This document shows positions 63,242 to 64,000 of a stretch of 64,000 nucleotides of DNA, piece by piece. The position numbers and the translations under genes were made by a program. Within the stretch, counting starts at the first letter, position 1; each line of letters begins with the position of its first letter. Origin of the DNA: Gammaproteobacteria bacterium UBA6724 (lineage in GTDB: Bacteria > Pseudomonadota > Gammaproteobacteria > Pseudomonadales > Azotimanducaceae); assembly GCA_002454165.1 (NCBI GenBank), contig DKIG01000042.1, positions 1-64,000 on the forward strand, read 5' to 3'. A model generated the notes under the pieces. That model was not told the origin of the DNA, did not search any database, and saw only the letters and a program-made list of their open reading frames with translations.

Positions 63242-64000
63242 CAGTCGATACTGTCCGGGTCAAAGTCGTAGTTGCCGTGTTGAAAGCCTGCTGGCGGGTT
63301 GGCGCGGAGTTTTAGCATTCGACTGTAGATATAGCCGTGCGCACTGCCCAGGAGCGAATCCTTGACCATTCCGTCATCATCGCAGGTTTCGGCCGCCCTG
63401 AGTAGCCGCTCAAAGTTGTAAACGAAATTTTCAGAATGCCGAGTGCGGGTTGGGGTTCCGTAAAGCAACTTGTACGCATACCGCTCACCATGGAGGTATT
63501 GCAATTCCAGCATGGAGCGTGAAAACCCCTCAGGGTCAGTCTTGTTCAGCGACCCCCATAGTTGGGCAATTTTTTCACTGGAGACCAGCCCAGCCCCCGT
63601 TGCTCCCTGACTGGACACGACCAGGAAACCCATCAGATTGCCGAGTTGTTGTTTGACACTTTCGGCGATACGAAGGAAAGACTCGGTCCTGGCATGAATC
63701 TCGGAGGCACGAATTACCTCGGACTGAATGACCGCCTGGTCAGCAGACTTCTGAATTTCGACATACTGCATCTTGATGGCGTTGGTATTCTGCACCAGTT
63801 CCTTCTTTTGCAGAAAGTAGCCGATGACCAGCCAGAGAAATGCCAGGGGCGCAAAAGCACCTTCCAGGAAATTGCCCAGGGTTTCAATCGGTGCGTTGCC
63901 TATCTGCGACCAGCCAATCGTCCTGCCGATGTAGATAGATAAAACCAGTAGCCAGATGCTGGTGATGCTGAGACCCAGCCATATCCGCCAGTCTGGTGCA
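63241..64000 (-). CDS. Uncharacterised membrane protein, partial at the window edge
   Basis: The frame is open from 63241 to the window end, so the start is missing; at least 252 residues are visible. Two membrane helices (about LGLSITSIWLLVLSIYIG and GAFAPLAFLWLVIGYFLQ) are followed by a coiled-coil-like segment and a soluble C-terminal domain with no motif I recognise. It shares a stop/start overlap with the pdxH-like gene and is probably co-transcribed with it. Confidence 0.75.
   Translation of the reverse strand, partial: APDWRIWLGLSITSIWLLVLSIYIGRTIGWSQIGNAPIETLGNFLEGAFAPLAFLWLVIGYFLQKKELVQNTNAIKMQYVEIQKSADQAVIQSEVIRASEIHARTESFLRIAESVKQQLGNLMGFLVVSSQGATGAGLVSSEKIAQLWGSLNKTDPEGFSRSMLELQYLHGERYAYKLLYGTPTRTRHSENFVYNFERLLRAAETCDDDGMVKDSLLGSAHGYIYSRMLKLRANPPAGFQHGNYDFDPDSID

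Overview
This window comes from a gammaproteobacterium. The evidence is the gene content and order: an rnf/nth block, rluD-pgeF next to a divergent bamD, lspA-fkpB next to minor pilins, mfd flanked by csiV and a long GAPDH, rplU-rpmA-obgE-proB, and murJ opposite rpsT. Base composition is moderate and codon use looks even across the window. I see no prophage, CRISPR array or intact insertion sequence. The only mobile-looking sequence is a short transposase-like fragment at the left edge. I cannot name the genus.

Layout. 0-2.2 kb: argG and nth. 2.2-6.2 kb: a remodelled Rnf electron-transport operon in which rnfB is fused to the C-terminal iron-sulfur end of rnfC and the NADH/FMN part of RnfC is absent. 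6.2-9.9 kb: metG, mrp, dcd. 9.9-15.5 kb: a metabolic cluster (SDR, CnoX-like protein, glutamine-synthetase-like ligase, class I amidotransferase, ThDP enzyme) whose substrate I cannot assign. 15.5-21.5 kb: gshB, nadA, a gluconolactonase remnant, ddl, amtB, pyrD. 21.6-28.9 kb: a MoxR/DUF58/Bat operon. 28.9-35.7 kb: pepN, a GlpG-like rhomboid protease, XdhC- and MocA-like proteins, nadK, and tRNA-Val and tRNA-Asp. 35.8-40.9 kb: ilvBN, pgeF, rluD, bamD. 41.0-44.4 kb: type IV minor pilins. 44.4-51.4 kb: fkpB, lspA, ribF, murJ, rpsT, proB, obgE, rpmA, rplU. 51.6-64 kb: ispB, lexA, an MscS channel, csiV, mfd, gap, a Nudix hydrolase, yaaA, pdxH and a partial membrane protein.

The most unusual feature is a set of short tandem repeats scattered through otherwise ordinary housekeeping DNA. 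Two motif families recur at unrelated loci. Family A has a 24-bp period and an AGCCTT(C/G)AGC core; it occurs between rnfD and rnfG, inside the DUF58 gene and inside mfd. Family B has a 12- or 14-bp period and a TGACCAGC core; it occurs before rnfD, at the start of rluD and in pgeF. Other arrays lie between metG and mrp, before nadK and in the lexA leader. Several arrays at translation junctions keep start/stop overlaps at any copy number. Between rnfBC and rnfD a 14-bp unit forms a chain of five-codon mini-ORFs, each ending on the ATGA that starts the next. Before rluD a 12-bp array encodes an SD-equipped His-rich leader peptide in a frame different from rluD. I propose these as repeat-borne translational-coupling leaders; this is inference and needs ribosome profiling and population copy-number data.
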